11,454 bases of DNA. It comes from Thermoflexales bacterium. GTDB lineage: Bacteria > Chloroflexota > Anaerolineae > Fen-1058. A model generated the notes under the pieces. The model was not told the origin of the DNA. It saw only the letters and a program-made list of their open reading frames with translations, and did no database searches. The position numbers and the translations under genes were made by a program. Location of the stretch: positions 1 to 11,454 of the forward strand of contig JADGQE010000086.1 of assembly GCA_017882055.1 (NCBI GenBank). Reading direction: 5' to 3'. Positions 5,753-11,454 of this stretch are shown one piece after another. Every line of letters begins with the position of its first letter. The stretch's first letter is position 1.

Positions 5753-6850
5753 TTACGCTGGCAATGAGTTTCTCAAAACCCTCAGCCAATTCCCGCCCAG
5801 AATCAAATCGACGTCGGCGGGCGCGTAACCCCGTTCCTTCAAGGCCGGGCCGATGATCTTGAGATCAGCCACGGTATCAAAACCGGCCGGGGCCGATTGC
5901 CAGCCGAAACCGCCATCAAAATCGCTGCCGATGGCCGCGTGGCGCGCATCGCCCGCTTTCTGGCACACGTAATCGATCGCGCGCACGACGTGGCTGATGT
6001 TAGCCGCATCTTTCGGATCGCCCTTTCCCCAACCGCGTAATAAAAACCGGTTGTAAATCACCGTACCGATGACACCCTCTTTCGCGATCAAGGCTTTAAG
6101 CATATCATCCGACAGATGCCGGTTGACGTCCTCCGTCAACGCGCGCGGATTGGCGTGACTGGCGATCACCGGCCCATCGTAACGATCGAGCGCTTGAAAG
6201 AACGCGCGCTCGTCCATGTGGCTGGTATCCAGAATCAGGTTGAGGTTGTTCATGGCTTTGAGTAATCGCACGCCATCGTCGGTCAACGGGCCAGGCTCAT
6301 TGGTGCCGCCGCAGTAACGCGTCGCCGCCCAGGCCGGGCCGATCAAACGCAAACCGCGTTCGTACCACAGCTCCACTTCTTCCGGCGTGCGAATCGGATC
6401 GGCGTTTTCCATCAACATGACGACGCCGATCTGACGCGGATCATTACCCTTGATCTCATCGGGCACCGGATCGAATCCGTCCCATGTCTTCAATACGGCC
6501 TCGAGATCAGATCGCGTGAAAATCAATTTGAACTGCGGGTGCTCGTCGGCCAGGCGCTGGTAAATATCGATCTGCTGCCGCGCCAGCCTATACGCTTCAT
6601 TCGGCGTCGAGTAAGTCTTTTCAAGTGGATCGGTCCGCCAGCGTTCGGGCGCGGTAAACAGCGTGCCGAAGATCACGGCGATGCCGCCTGCCAGCCAATT
6701 GGGCAAGCCGAGCAGGGCCGTGCCCGCGGCCTGCTCGATCGGGCCGCCCGCTTCCCGCGCGCGAATGGCCTGCGCGCTCTTCGCGTAATCGCGCCCGTAA
6801 GCTAACATATTCGAAGCAATATCTTCGTGAGCATCGACGATCAGGGACAA
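5753..6850 (-). CDS. Membrane dipeptidase-family (M19) zinc peptidase
   Basis: Peptidase family M19 (renal or membrane dipeptidase), 365 residues, a TIM-barrel dizinc enzyme cleaving dipeptides, often with broad or D-residue specificity. The expected metal ligands are all visible: His8 and Asp10 in DAHED, bridging Glu148 in VVMLMENAD, His211 in LDTSH, His232 in ASHANPRAL, and Asp310 in IGSDFDGG; GGNWLRV near the C-terminus is also diagnostic. The start is TTG at 6850, chosen because GGAGG stands five bases upstream and the DAHED motif follows at once. No signal peptide is present, so a cytoplasmic enzyme is expected. It is the last gene of the minus-strand series, 88 bases after the ATPase remnant, with a long perfect hairpin in the gap. 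Its partner in peptide use is not evident. Confidence 0.93.
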   Translation of the reverse strand: MSLIVDAHEDIASNMLAYGRDYAKSAQAIRAREAGGPIEQAAGTALLGLPNWLAGGIAVIFGTLFTAPERWRTDPLEKTYSTPNEAYRLARQQIDIYQRLADEHPQFKLIFTRSDLEAVLKTWDGFDPVPDEIKGNDPRQIGVVMLMENADPIRTPEEVELWYERGLRLIGPAWAATRYCGGTNEPGPLTDDGVRLLKAMNNLNLILDTSHMDERAFFQALDRYDGPVIASHANPRALTEDVNRHLSDDMLKALIAKEGVIGTVIYNRFLLRGWGKGDPKDAANISHVVRAIDYVCQKAGDARHAAIGSDFDGGFGWQSAPAGFDTVADLKIIGPALKERGYAPADVDLILGGNWLRVLRNSLPA

Positions 6851-6855
6851 GCGAA

Positions 6856-6860
6856 CCTCC
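6856..6860 (-). promoter_or_regulatory. Strong Shine-Dalgarno deciding a TTG start
   Basis: GGAGG on the minus strand stands five bases before TTG (6850-6848). It is the main reason for taking the rare TTG codon as the dipeptidase start. Confidence 0.7.
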
Positions 6861-6880
6861 GAGGAAAGGAGATAGAATAC

Positions 6881-6923
6881 AGAATCCAGAAGTCAGAAGA
6901 TGAGATTCTGACTTCTGGATTCT
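6881..6923 (-). terminator. Perfect 18-bp hairpin upstream of the dipeptidase gene
   Basis: Arms 6881-6898 (AGAATCCAGAAGTCAGAA) and 6906-6923 are exactly complementary around a 7-base loop. It begins 15 bases past the stop of the ATPase remnant. There is no strong U-tract on either strand, so it could be a terminator of the upstream genes, a processing site, or a DNA dyad. Confidence 0.45.
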
Positions 6924-6938
6924 AGCTTCTAAATACTC

Positions 6939-7054
6939 TCAGTGCAGGATTTGACTGAGGAACTGTCGGGTACGTTCTTCTTTGGGGGCCTTGAAGAACT
7001 CGTCGGGTGTGCTGCGCTCGACGATCAGGCCGTAGATCACAAACAGCGCCCGTC
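6939..7054 (-). pseudogene. C-terminal remnant of a polar-amino-acid ABC transporter ATPase (GlnQ/HisP type)
   Basis: The minus-strand reading GLIVERSTPDEFFKAPKEER followed by TRQFLSQILH and a stop is the typical last 30 or so residues of ATPases of the polar-amino-acid ABC family (pattern G.IVE.G.P.E.F..P..ERT..FL..IL). About 210 preceding residues, including Walker A, signature and Walker B, are absent. The recognisable part starts immediately after the stop codon of the CoA-binding protein gene (7055-7057), so the junction is sharp. No start codon or ribosome binding site belongs to it. The matching permease remnant lies about 2.1 kb upstream on the same strand, suggesting both come from one disrupted operon. 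A non-functional scrap is the only reasonable reading. Confidence 0.75.
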
Positions 7055-7507
7055 TCAATGCGGCAGCTTGCCAAACAACTTCCATGCGCCGCGATGAAAG
7101 CGATGGAACGATTTGACCGGCTGGGCGAACATCATGATGCACTCACCGTGCACTTCGCTGATGTTATGCTCCTGGCAGTAACGAATAGCGGCCTCCGATT
7201 GAGCGCCCTGCTGCATCCACACCCGGCGAATGCCGGCGGCTTCGGCTTCGCGCACGACCTGCTCCGTCTCTTTGGGCGGCACGACGACGACCACCCCATC
7301 CACCTTTTCCGGCAGCGCACTCAGGTTGGCGAAACACTTATCGCCTTCCACGCTTTCGACGTTGCGATTGACCGGGAAGACGCGGTAGCCTTTCGCTTTG
7401 AGTTCGCGAAAAACCATGCTGCCGAATTTCTTCGGATCGCGTGACACACCGACGATGGCCAATGTCTTCTGTGAAACAAATTCATCGACTGCAGCTTTTG
7501 TTGCCAT
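7055..7507 (-). CDS. CoA-binding domain protein (YccU-like, CoA_binding_2)
   Basis: Small single-domain Rossmann-fold protein of 150 residues, related to the CoA-binding domain of succinyl-CoA synthetase alpha subunits. The N-terminal nucleotide-binding turn is LAIVGVSRDPKKFGS (about 16-30), followed by GYRVFPVNRN, a VDGVVVVVPP strand and turn, VWMQQGAQSEAA, and the family-typical HGECIMMF near the C-terminus. The length matches the family. Its cellular role is unsettled; CoA or acyl-CoA binding is inferred from the fold. The ATG at 7507 has AAGGA about ten bases upstream. It follows the radical SAM gene by 44 bases on the same strand and is probably the third gene of the HEAT/radical SAM/CoA-binding block. 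Its stop abuts the ATPase remnant. Confidence 0.88.
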   Translation of the reverse strand: MATKAAVDEFVSQKTLAIVGVSRDPKKFGSMVFRELKAKGYRVFPVNRNVESVEGDKCFANLSALPEKVDGVVVVVPPKETEQVVREAEAAGIRRVWMQQGAQSEAAIRYCQEHNISEVHGECIMMFAQPVKSFHRFHRGAWKLFGKLPH

Positions 7508-7537
7508 GAGAACCAGTTCCTTTACAAAGATAGTTTC

Positions 7538-7552
7538 AGAATCAAAGATTCT
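7538..7552 (-). other. Small 6-bp hairpin at the radical SAM stop codon
   Basis: AGAATC and GATTCT pair around a 3-base loop, touching the stop codon at 7552-7554. There is no U-tract, so it is unlikely to be a full terminator; transcription probably continues into the CoA-binding gene. Confidence 0.25.
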
Positions 7553-8451
7553 TAGTTGAAGATACCATACATCGAGTCGGGCGTCAGGCTTTCGGCAAAT
7601 TGCGCCCTCAATGCCCGGCGCGTATCATAACACAAATGGCACGCATCGGCATAACGGTCGGCATGCGGCACCTCATAGCGTCTGGCCAGTTCGGCCGGGC
7701 CGCCTTGCAGCAACGGGCCTGCGATCGGGTGCGAAGCCGGATCGTACGCCGCGCAAATCTCTTTCAACGATGTCTGATAGATGTTGCCGATGGAGATGCC
7801 CTGACAAATGTGCAGGTAGCCCAGCGGATCGAGGTGTACGCGTCCCGGCTCACGCAGGTCTTCGTGCGGGCACTGCGTGAATTCTGTCCAGGGTCGCTGC
7901 CTGGCACGCGCGGCGAGTTTGTCAACGGCCCGCCCGCGATACATCACGCCTGATTCATCGGCGGGCAGTTGGCCGACCACCGATGCAGCGTTGGCGGCTT
8001 CGGGCTGCGCCACGCTGATGAGGCCGATCGGGATGCCCAGCTGATCGGCTGCCGCGCGAGCGTTCTGCGCTTGCCGGCTCAGCTTCTCGTTCCAGTGAAA
8101 TTCATCGCTGCTCACCGAGAGAGCCGTAATCAATCCCGCCAACGGCCTGAGCCATTCAACGGCATCATCGACGCTGGTCGCCCAATAGGCATTCGACACG
8201 ATGCCCACTCGATAGCCCAGCAAGGCTGCTTCACGCACACCCGTGAGCAAAGTGGCGTAATACAGAAACGGCTCGCCGCCTTCAAAATAGATCGACTCGA
8301 TCGTGCCCAGGTCTTGCGCCTCATGCAGGATGCGTCGAAGGTTGTCCAGCGTCATCACGCCGCTCTGCCACGGGCTGCCCCACACAAAACAGTGATCGCA
8401 TTCAAACGTGCACTGGTAGGTTAAGAGCAAATGCAGGCCGGAGAGTTTCAT
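7552..8451 (-). CDS. Radical SAM protein with C-terminal auxiliary-cluster (Twitch/SPASM-like) cysteines
   Basis: Radical S-adenosylmethionine enzyme of 299 residues. The [4Fe-4S] site is CTFECDHC (Cys14, Cys18, Cys21, the CX3CX2C pattern), and FEGGEPF (57-63) is the SAM-binding GGEP motif. The C-terminal part has Cys194 (TQCPHEDL), Cys216 in VHLDPLGYLHICQGISIGN and the CHLC pair (271, 274), arranged like a Twitch or SPASM domain that holds one auxiliary Fe-S cluster; Cys233 is extra. Such enzymes often modify peptides or proteins, but no precursor peptide is visible and I cannot name the substrate. The start is the ATG at 8451, since the motif begins 13 residues later; the frame stays open further upstream only because it overlaps the HEAT gene. 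ATG overlaps the HEAT stop as ATGA, with GGAG upstream, indicating coupled translation. Confidence 0.88.
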   Translation of the reverse strand: MKLSGLHLLLTYQCTFECDHCFVWGSPWQSGVMTLDNLRRILHEAQDLGTIESIYFEGGEPFLYYATLLTGVREAALLGYRVGIVSNAYWATSVDDAVEWLRPLAGLITALSVSSDEFHWNEKLSRQAQNARAAADQLGIPIGLISVAQPEAANAASVVGQLPADESGVMYRGRAVDKLAARARQRPWTEFTQCPHEDLREPGRVHLDPLGYLHICQGISIGNIYQTSLKEICAAYDPASHPIAGPLLQGGPAELARRYEVPHADRYADACHLCYDTRRALRAQFAESLTPDSMYGIFN

Positions 8452-9077
8452 GTCGCCGCTCCTTTTTGCAAACGCTTCGCCAGCGTCCGCACCCTGGCGC
8501 GTTTGTCTTCCAGGAAACGCTGCGCGATGATTGCAACTTCGACTTTGAGACTGGGATCGATCGCCGCCGATTTCTGCATCGCTTCCAACACTTTGCCGAC
8601 GTGTTTGCCTTCCCACATCTCCAGCGACTTACGGAGATGGGGCCAGACGTAGCGCGCGGCTTCTACGCTGGTGCCGCCGTATTCGCCTAAAGCCAGCAGC
8701 GCATAGTCTCGCACGATGACACTCTTATCGCGATCGATCTTCTCGACGAGGCGCGGCAGAATCGGCGAGATTTTCTTGGGCACTTGCACTGCGATCTCGG
8801 CCAGGCTATGCATGACTTCCCAGCGCACGCGGGTGTCTTTGTGATCGATCAGGGCAATCAGCGCCGCCGCATATGGCGCGACGAGCTCCGGCTTATCCGC
8901 AGCCACGAACGTCATCACTTCGGCGCAATCGCCGACGAGTTTCGTATCGGTCGAAGCGAGACCGATTGCGATCTCGGCGAGCAGTGCCGGCTGCTTCAAA
9001 ACCCGCGCGGCCACCCGCTTGTTGGATTCTTCAGTGCGATCGCTTGCTTGCGAAGAGAGTTGCTTTAGTATGTTCAT
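8448..9077 (-). CDS. HEAT-repeat protein
   Basis: An all-helical protein of 209 residues built from HEAT-like repeats. Recurrent helix pairs can be seen around AEVMTFVAADKPELVAPYAA, LIDHKDTRVRWEVMHSLAEI, LVEKIDRDKSVIVRDYALLA and IAQRFLEDKRARVRTLAKRL, with the typical D..VR...L..L pattern. There is no signal peptide, membrane segment or catalytic motif, so it is probably a cytoplasmic scaffold or binding partner. AGGAG stands six bases before the ATG at 9077. Its stop overlaps the start of the radical SAM gene (ATGA, 8448-8451), so the two proteins are likely made in equal amounts and may form a complex; this is inference. The gene starts about 120 bases after the last recognisable codon of the broken permease. 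Confidence 0.85.
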   Translation of the reverse strand: MNILKQLSSQASDRTEESNKRVAARVLKQPALLAEIAIGLASTDTKLVGDCAEVMTFVAADKPELVAPYAAALIALIDHKDTRVRWEVMHSLAEIAVQVPKKISPILPRLVEKIDRDKSVIVRDYALLALGEYGGTSVEAARYVWPHLRKSLEMWEGKHVGKVLEAMQKSAAIDPSLKVEVAIIAQRFLEDKRARVRTLAKRLQKGAAT

Positions 9078-9179
9078 GATTTCTCCTGTTTAGTCGAAAA
9101 CAACAAAGCCGGGCAACCCCGAATGAAGCGCTGAGGTAGTGCGCCATGCCTACCGCCTGGCACATTCCCTTTCGCTCTC

Positions 9180-9199
9180 GATCCGCGAGGACGCGGATC
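9180..9199. repeat. 8-bp inverted repeat at the end of the permease remnant
   Basis: GATCCGCG and CGCGGATC (9180-9187 and 9192-9199) flank AGGA. It coincides with the point where similarity to the permease stops, so it could mark a rearrangement junction, or be chance in GC-rich DNA. Confidence 0.35.
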
Positions 9200-9460
9200 A
9201 TCGGCGGGACGCCGACGCTTCCTGCGTGATGTCACGCACCCCAGCACGGAAACCAGCGACGAATCTTTGATCATGGAGACAAAGTCATTGCCCAACGGCG
9301 GCAGCACGCGCCGCACGGCTTGCGGCAGGATGATGGTGCGCATCGCCTGAAGATAACTCATGCCCAGCGAGCGGGCCGCTTCCATCTGCCCGCGCCCGAT
9401 CGATTCAATGCCGCCTCCGGCAGCCAAAATACGAAATCGATCAGCGGCTGATGGCTGCAC
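9198..9460 (-). pseudogene. Remnant of a polar-amino-acid ABC transporter permease (GlnP/HisM type)
   Basis: The minus strand reads GGIESIGRGQMEAARSLGMS, then YLQAMRTIILPQAVRRVLPP and DFVSMIKDSSLVSVLG (about 9418-9239). This is the conserved EAA-loop region of amino-acid ABC permeases, the cytoplasmic loop that docks onto the ATPase. At a run of four Cs on the plus strand (9239-9242) the frame changes: the expected continuation VRDITQEAS appears in another frame, as if one base had been lost, and ends at TGA (9198-9200). The N-terminal membrane segments and the last 25-35 residues are missing; between 9461 and 9531 nothing clearly permease-like remains. The gene is dead. Its partner ATPase survives only as a C-terminal scrap at 6939-7054. 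Confidence 0.8.
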
Positions 9461-9515
9461 CCTTGAACAGGGCCCTCAGCCAACGCCCTGGGCACGACTT
9501 CGAAGGACAGCCAGG

Positions 9516-9545
9516 CCGGCAACGTGTTGTCTTACGCGTTGCCGG
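9516..9545 (-). terminator. 9-bp hairpin spanning the SRPBCC gene stop codon
   Basis: CCGGCAACG (9516-9524) and CGTTGCCGG (9537-9545) are perfectly complementary around a 12-base loop, and the stop codon (9532-9534) lies in the loop. There is no U-tract, so a 3'-end stabiliser or weak terminator is possible. Confidence 0.35.
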
Positions 9546-9957
9546 TTGAATTGAACTTCACCCCGGCAGCGGCCAGGCATTGAGTCAATTTGTGATTGAA
9601 ACTCGATCGCACGCGCGAACTACTCAAGCGCGCCATGAACGACTGCGGCTGAATATTGATATCGATGGTCAAGCGCACCCACGCTTCGCCGTAGCGCTGA
9701 ACGCGCGTCTCATAGCGCGTCCTGAAGCCACGCCAACAATACTCGGCCTCCCAACGCTGCGGATATTCATGCAGCCTGAATTGCACCGTGCCGCGCTTCG
9801 TCTTAAACGAGGCCATTCGCCCGTGCGCGTCACGCACCACGTCCGACACTTCCTTGACCGGCGCAAACAATAAACTGGCCGCCGGATCCTCGGTCCAATC
9901 GTATATTTGCTGCATGGATGCTTTGAGATCGATGGTGTGATTGATGGTGTCCGGCAT
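9532..9957 (-). CDS. SRPBCC-like (polyketide cyclase/START-fold) small protein
   Basis: A 141-residue protein whose N-terminus, INHTIDLKASMQQIYDWTED, matches the opening strand and helix of SRPBCC or coenzyme Q-binding-like proteins. It is followed by alternating strands (VKEVSDVVRDAHGRMASFKT, WEAEYCWRG, RYETRVQRYGEAWVRLTIDI) and a closing helix (RSSFNHKLTQCLAAAG), as expected for a helix-grip fold with a hydrophobic cavity. No catalytic residue can be pointed to, so the ligand is unknown. ATG at 9957 is chosen for the domain start; AGGAG lies 11 bases upstream. It sits 52 bases after the acetyltransferase gene on the same strand. The family assignment is by fold pattern rather than by a diagnostic motif. 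Confidence 0.6.
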   Translation of the reverse strand: MPDTINHTIDLKASMQQIYDWTEDPAASLLFAPVKEVSDVVRDAHGRMASFKTKRGTVQFRLHEYPQRWEAEYCWRGFRTRYETRVQRYGEAWVRLTIDINIQPQSFMARLSSSRVRSSFNHKLTQCLAAAGVKFNSTGNA

Positions 9958-10009
9958 ATTCCTGGTGTCTCCTGTTGAAAGATTTGGAACGACGACCTTG
10001 CGATCAGAA

Positions 10010-10579
10010 TCATGGCTCTTTCAAAACATGCTGGCTGGCCTGCCAGATTTTCTCGCCCGGTGTTTCCGGCAGGCCGGGTCGTTTCTTCACGAACGAATAC
10101 AAACCATAGCCGCGCTTGTTTTTGAACGGCCCGCCTGCGCGCTCAAAGTCCATTTTCTCGGCAAAGGCCAGCCCCGCCGCATACTGCGGAATCAGCGCGT
10201 GGCCGATGCGCTTCACCGCCGGATCATCAAAGATGGATTGCTCGATCGCGCGATAGGCTTCGCGGCCATAGCCTTTGCGCCGATCGGGGCCGCGGATCAC
10301 CAACGCCGTCAGCCAGGCGTAGTCCGCCTGGCCTCGAAAGTTCTTCGGCACAAAATCGGCCACGCCGATCAGTTCACCGGACGCCCGATCGAATAGTCCG
10401 ACGAACAGGCTGCCTCGCGGCTGCGCCAATTGGATGTCCGCGCGAACTCGCTCGATCGACGGCGGCTCGGTGGTTTGCAACTCAAAGAAGTCTTGCGACT
10501 GCTCGTAAACTTTCAACACAGCCGCCGCGTCGGCCTCGAGCAAGGTTTGGATAAGAAGTCGCTGTGTTTCGAGTTGCAC
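10010..10579 (-). CDS. GNAT-family N-acetyltransferase (RimJ/RimL-like)
   Basis: An acetyl-CoA-dependent N-acetyltransferase of 189 residues. The start METQRLLI-like sequence (MQLETQRLLIQTL) is typical of the Acetyltransf_3 group. The acetyl-CoA pyrophosphate loop is RRKGYGREA (100-108, RXXGXG pattern), preceded by the strand AWLTALVI, and followed by IEQSIFDDPAVKRIGHALIP and a last motif GLAFAEKMDFERAG. The substrate could be a protein N-terminus, an amino acid or an antibiotic; it cannot be told. The start is GTG at 10579, which lies six bases past the stop of the dehydratase gene; GAGG overlapping that stop could serve as the ribosome binding site, so translation is probably coupled. Confidence 0.85.
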   Translation of the reverse strand: MQLETQRLLIQTLLEADAAAVLKVYEQSQDFFELQTTEPPSIERVRADIQLAQPRGSLFVGLFDRASGELIGVADFVPKNFRGQADYAWLTALVIRGPDRRKGYGREAYRAIEQSIFDDPAVKRIGHALIPQYAAGLAFAEKMDFERAGGPFKNKRGYGLYSFVKKRPGLPETPGEKIWQASQHVLKEP

Positions 10580-10585
10580 CGAAGC

Positions 10586-11454
10586 TCACACCTCACGCAA
10601 AAATTCCGACAGGCTCTTCGGATCGAGGTTGCCGCCCGACAAAACGATGCCCACTTTCTTGCCCGCCACGTTGGATATTCTGCCCTGCATCAAAGCGGCG
10701 GCCGGTGCTGCACCGCTTGGCTCGACCAGCAATTTCAGGCGTAATAACAAGAAACGCACCGCTTCAACCATTTCGTCGTCGGCGACCAGTGCCACCGTTT
10801 CAAGATGCTGCTGCATAATGGCAAACGTCAGCTCGCCGGGCATGGTCGGCAGCAAACCATCTGCGACGGAATGCGACTGGGGTGTCGAAACACGTTCGCC
10901 TTTTTGCAGCGATTGATACGTGTCGTTGGCCGTCTCCGGCTCGATGCCGATGATGCGCAGGCCGGGGCGCAGCGCGTGCGCGGCGATACTGCACCCGCTG
11001 ATCAATCCGCCGCCGCCAATCGGCGCCAGCAGCACATCGAGGTCAGGCACATCCGTTAGCAGTTCCAACGCCGCCGTCCCCTGCCCGGCGATGATATGCG
11101 GATGATCAAAGGGCGGCACCAGCGCCAGGCCGCGCTCGTCTGCGATTTGCCGGGCAATGACTTCGCGCTTCTGCTCGACGCGATCGTAGACTACCACTTC
11201 CGCGCCGTAGCCGCGCGTCGCCGTCAACTTCACTTCGGGCGCATCGCCGGGCATGACAATCACGGCGGGCGTATTCAACAACCGGGCGGCGAGTGCCACG
11301 CCCTGCGCATGATTGCCCGACGAAAAAGCCACCACGCCGCGTTGACGTTGTTCCGCCGTTAGCTGGCTGATCGTATTATACGCGCCGCGAAATTTGAACG
11401 CGCCCGCCCGCTGCAAATTCTCGCACTTGAAGAACACCTGCGCGCCGGCCAACG
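10586..11454 (-). CDS. PLP-dependent serine/threonine dehydratase (threonine ammonia-lyase), 5' partial
   Basis: Fold-type II PLP enzyme that deaminates threonine to 2-oxobutyrate (or serine to pyruvate). About 288 residues are visible; the reading frame runs off the right edge, so the start and about 30-40 N-terminal residues are outside the window. The PLP lysine is in ENLQRAGAFKFRGAYN (Lys20 of the visible part), SSGNHAQGVA (44-53) binds the substrate carboxylate, GGGGL (146-150) binds the cofactor phosphate, and LSGGNLD is near the C-terminus. There is no C-terminal ACT regulatory domain, so it is the short catabolic-type form rather than a feedback-inhibited biosynthetic IlvA. A serine racemase or hydroxyaspartate lyase in the same family cannot be excluded. 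It is the first visible gene of the minus-strand series and is followed at once by the GNAT gene. Confidence 0.9.
   Translation of the reverse strand, partial: LAGAQVFFKCENLQRAGAFKFRGAYNTISQLTAEQRQRGVVAFSSGNHAQGVALAARLLNTPAVIVMPGDAPEVKLTATRGYGAEVVVYDRVEQKREVIARQIADERGLALVPPFDHPHIIAGQGTAALELLTDVPDLDVLLAPIGGGGLISGCSIAAHALRPGLRIIGIEPETANDTYQSLQKGERVSTPQSHSVADGLLPTMPGELTFAIMQQHLETVALVADDEMVEAVRFLLLRLKLLVEPSGAAPAAALMQGRISNVAGKKVGIVLSGGNLDPKSLSEFLREV

Noticed and set aside
8452..8616. Longer radical SAM protein starting upstream at 8616
   Set aside because: The extra 55 codons lie in the coding sequence of the HEAT gene, look arginine-rich and shadow-like, and the ATG at 8451 in an ATGA overlap directly precedes the conserved N-terminus.
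9074..9238. C-terminal extension of the permease frame (arginine/proline-rich) as real protein
   Set aside because: It is the out-of-frame tail after the homopolymer deletion, running to a stop overlapping the HEAT start; the true continuation VRDITQEA lies in another frame.
11450..11452. TTG at the right edge as the start of the dehydratase
   Set aside because: The enzyme normally has about 30-40 residues before this point and the frame is still open at the window edge, so the gene is truncated by the window.

Overview
The window looks like a chromosomal segment from a member of the Chloroflexota (Anaerolineae-like). Two things suggest this. The large secreted surface protein at the left edge ends in a short hydrophobic LPLVL-type tail that I associate with exported proteins of that phylum. 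The window also has moderately high GC content and an RNase J gene. The assignment is an inference from a few genes, not a phylogeny.

Layout, plus strand first. Positions 1-1523 hold the 3' part of a modular surface protein (DUF11-like, PKD and two NEW3-like beta-sandwich domains), followed by a perfect hairpin. A 530-base intergenic region follows, with a duplicated 21-bp sequence, remains of a possible zinc-ribbon reading frame, a strong sigma-70-type promoter and an intrinsic terminator. That terminator lies inside the predicted leader of the next gene, RNase J (2054-3697). After an 18-bp perfect hairpin come a family 2 glycosyltransferase (3791-4780), with a REP-like palindrome inserted in its coding sequence, and a secreted lytic transglycosylase (4825-5592). 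The transglycosylase appears to be read from its own promoter as a leaderless mRNA.

From 5753 to the right edge every gene is on the minus strand. In transcription order these are: a PLP-dependent serine/threonine dehydratase (5' end outside the window), a GNAT acetyltransferase, an SRPBCC-like protein, a broken amino-acid ABC permease, a HEAT-repeat protein, a radical SAM protein, a small CoA-binding protein, a C-terminal scrap of the amino-acid ABC ATPase, and an M19 dipeptidase.

The most interesting part is 6939-9460. A polar-amino-acid ABC transporter operon (permease then ATPase) survives only as two fragments, in the native order and orientation. Between them sits a block of about 2.1 kb encoding the HEAT-repeat, radical SAM and CoA-binding proteins. 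The HEAT and radical SAM genes overlap by ATGA and are probably translated together. The radical SAM enzyme carries the CX3CX2C cluster site plus C-terminal cysteines suggesting an auxiliary Fe-S cluster. I do not recognise its substrate. Dipeptide hydrolysis (M19), amino-acid deamination and the lost amino-acid importer give the right half a loose amino-acid/peptide-use theme, but nothing shows that they act together.

No tRNA, rRNA, CRISPR array or intact insertion sequence was recognised by eye.
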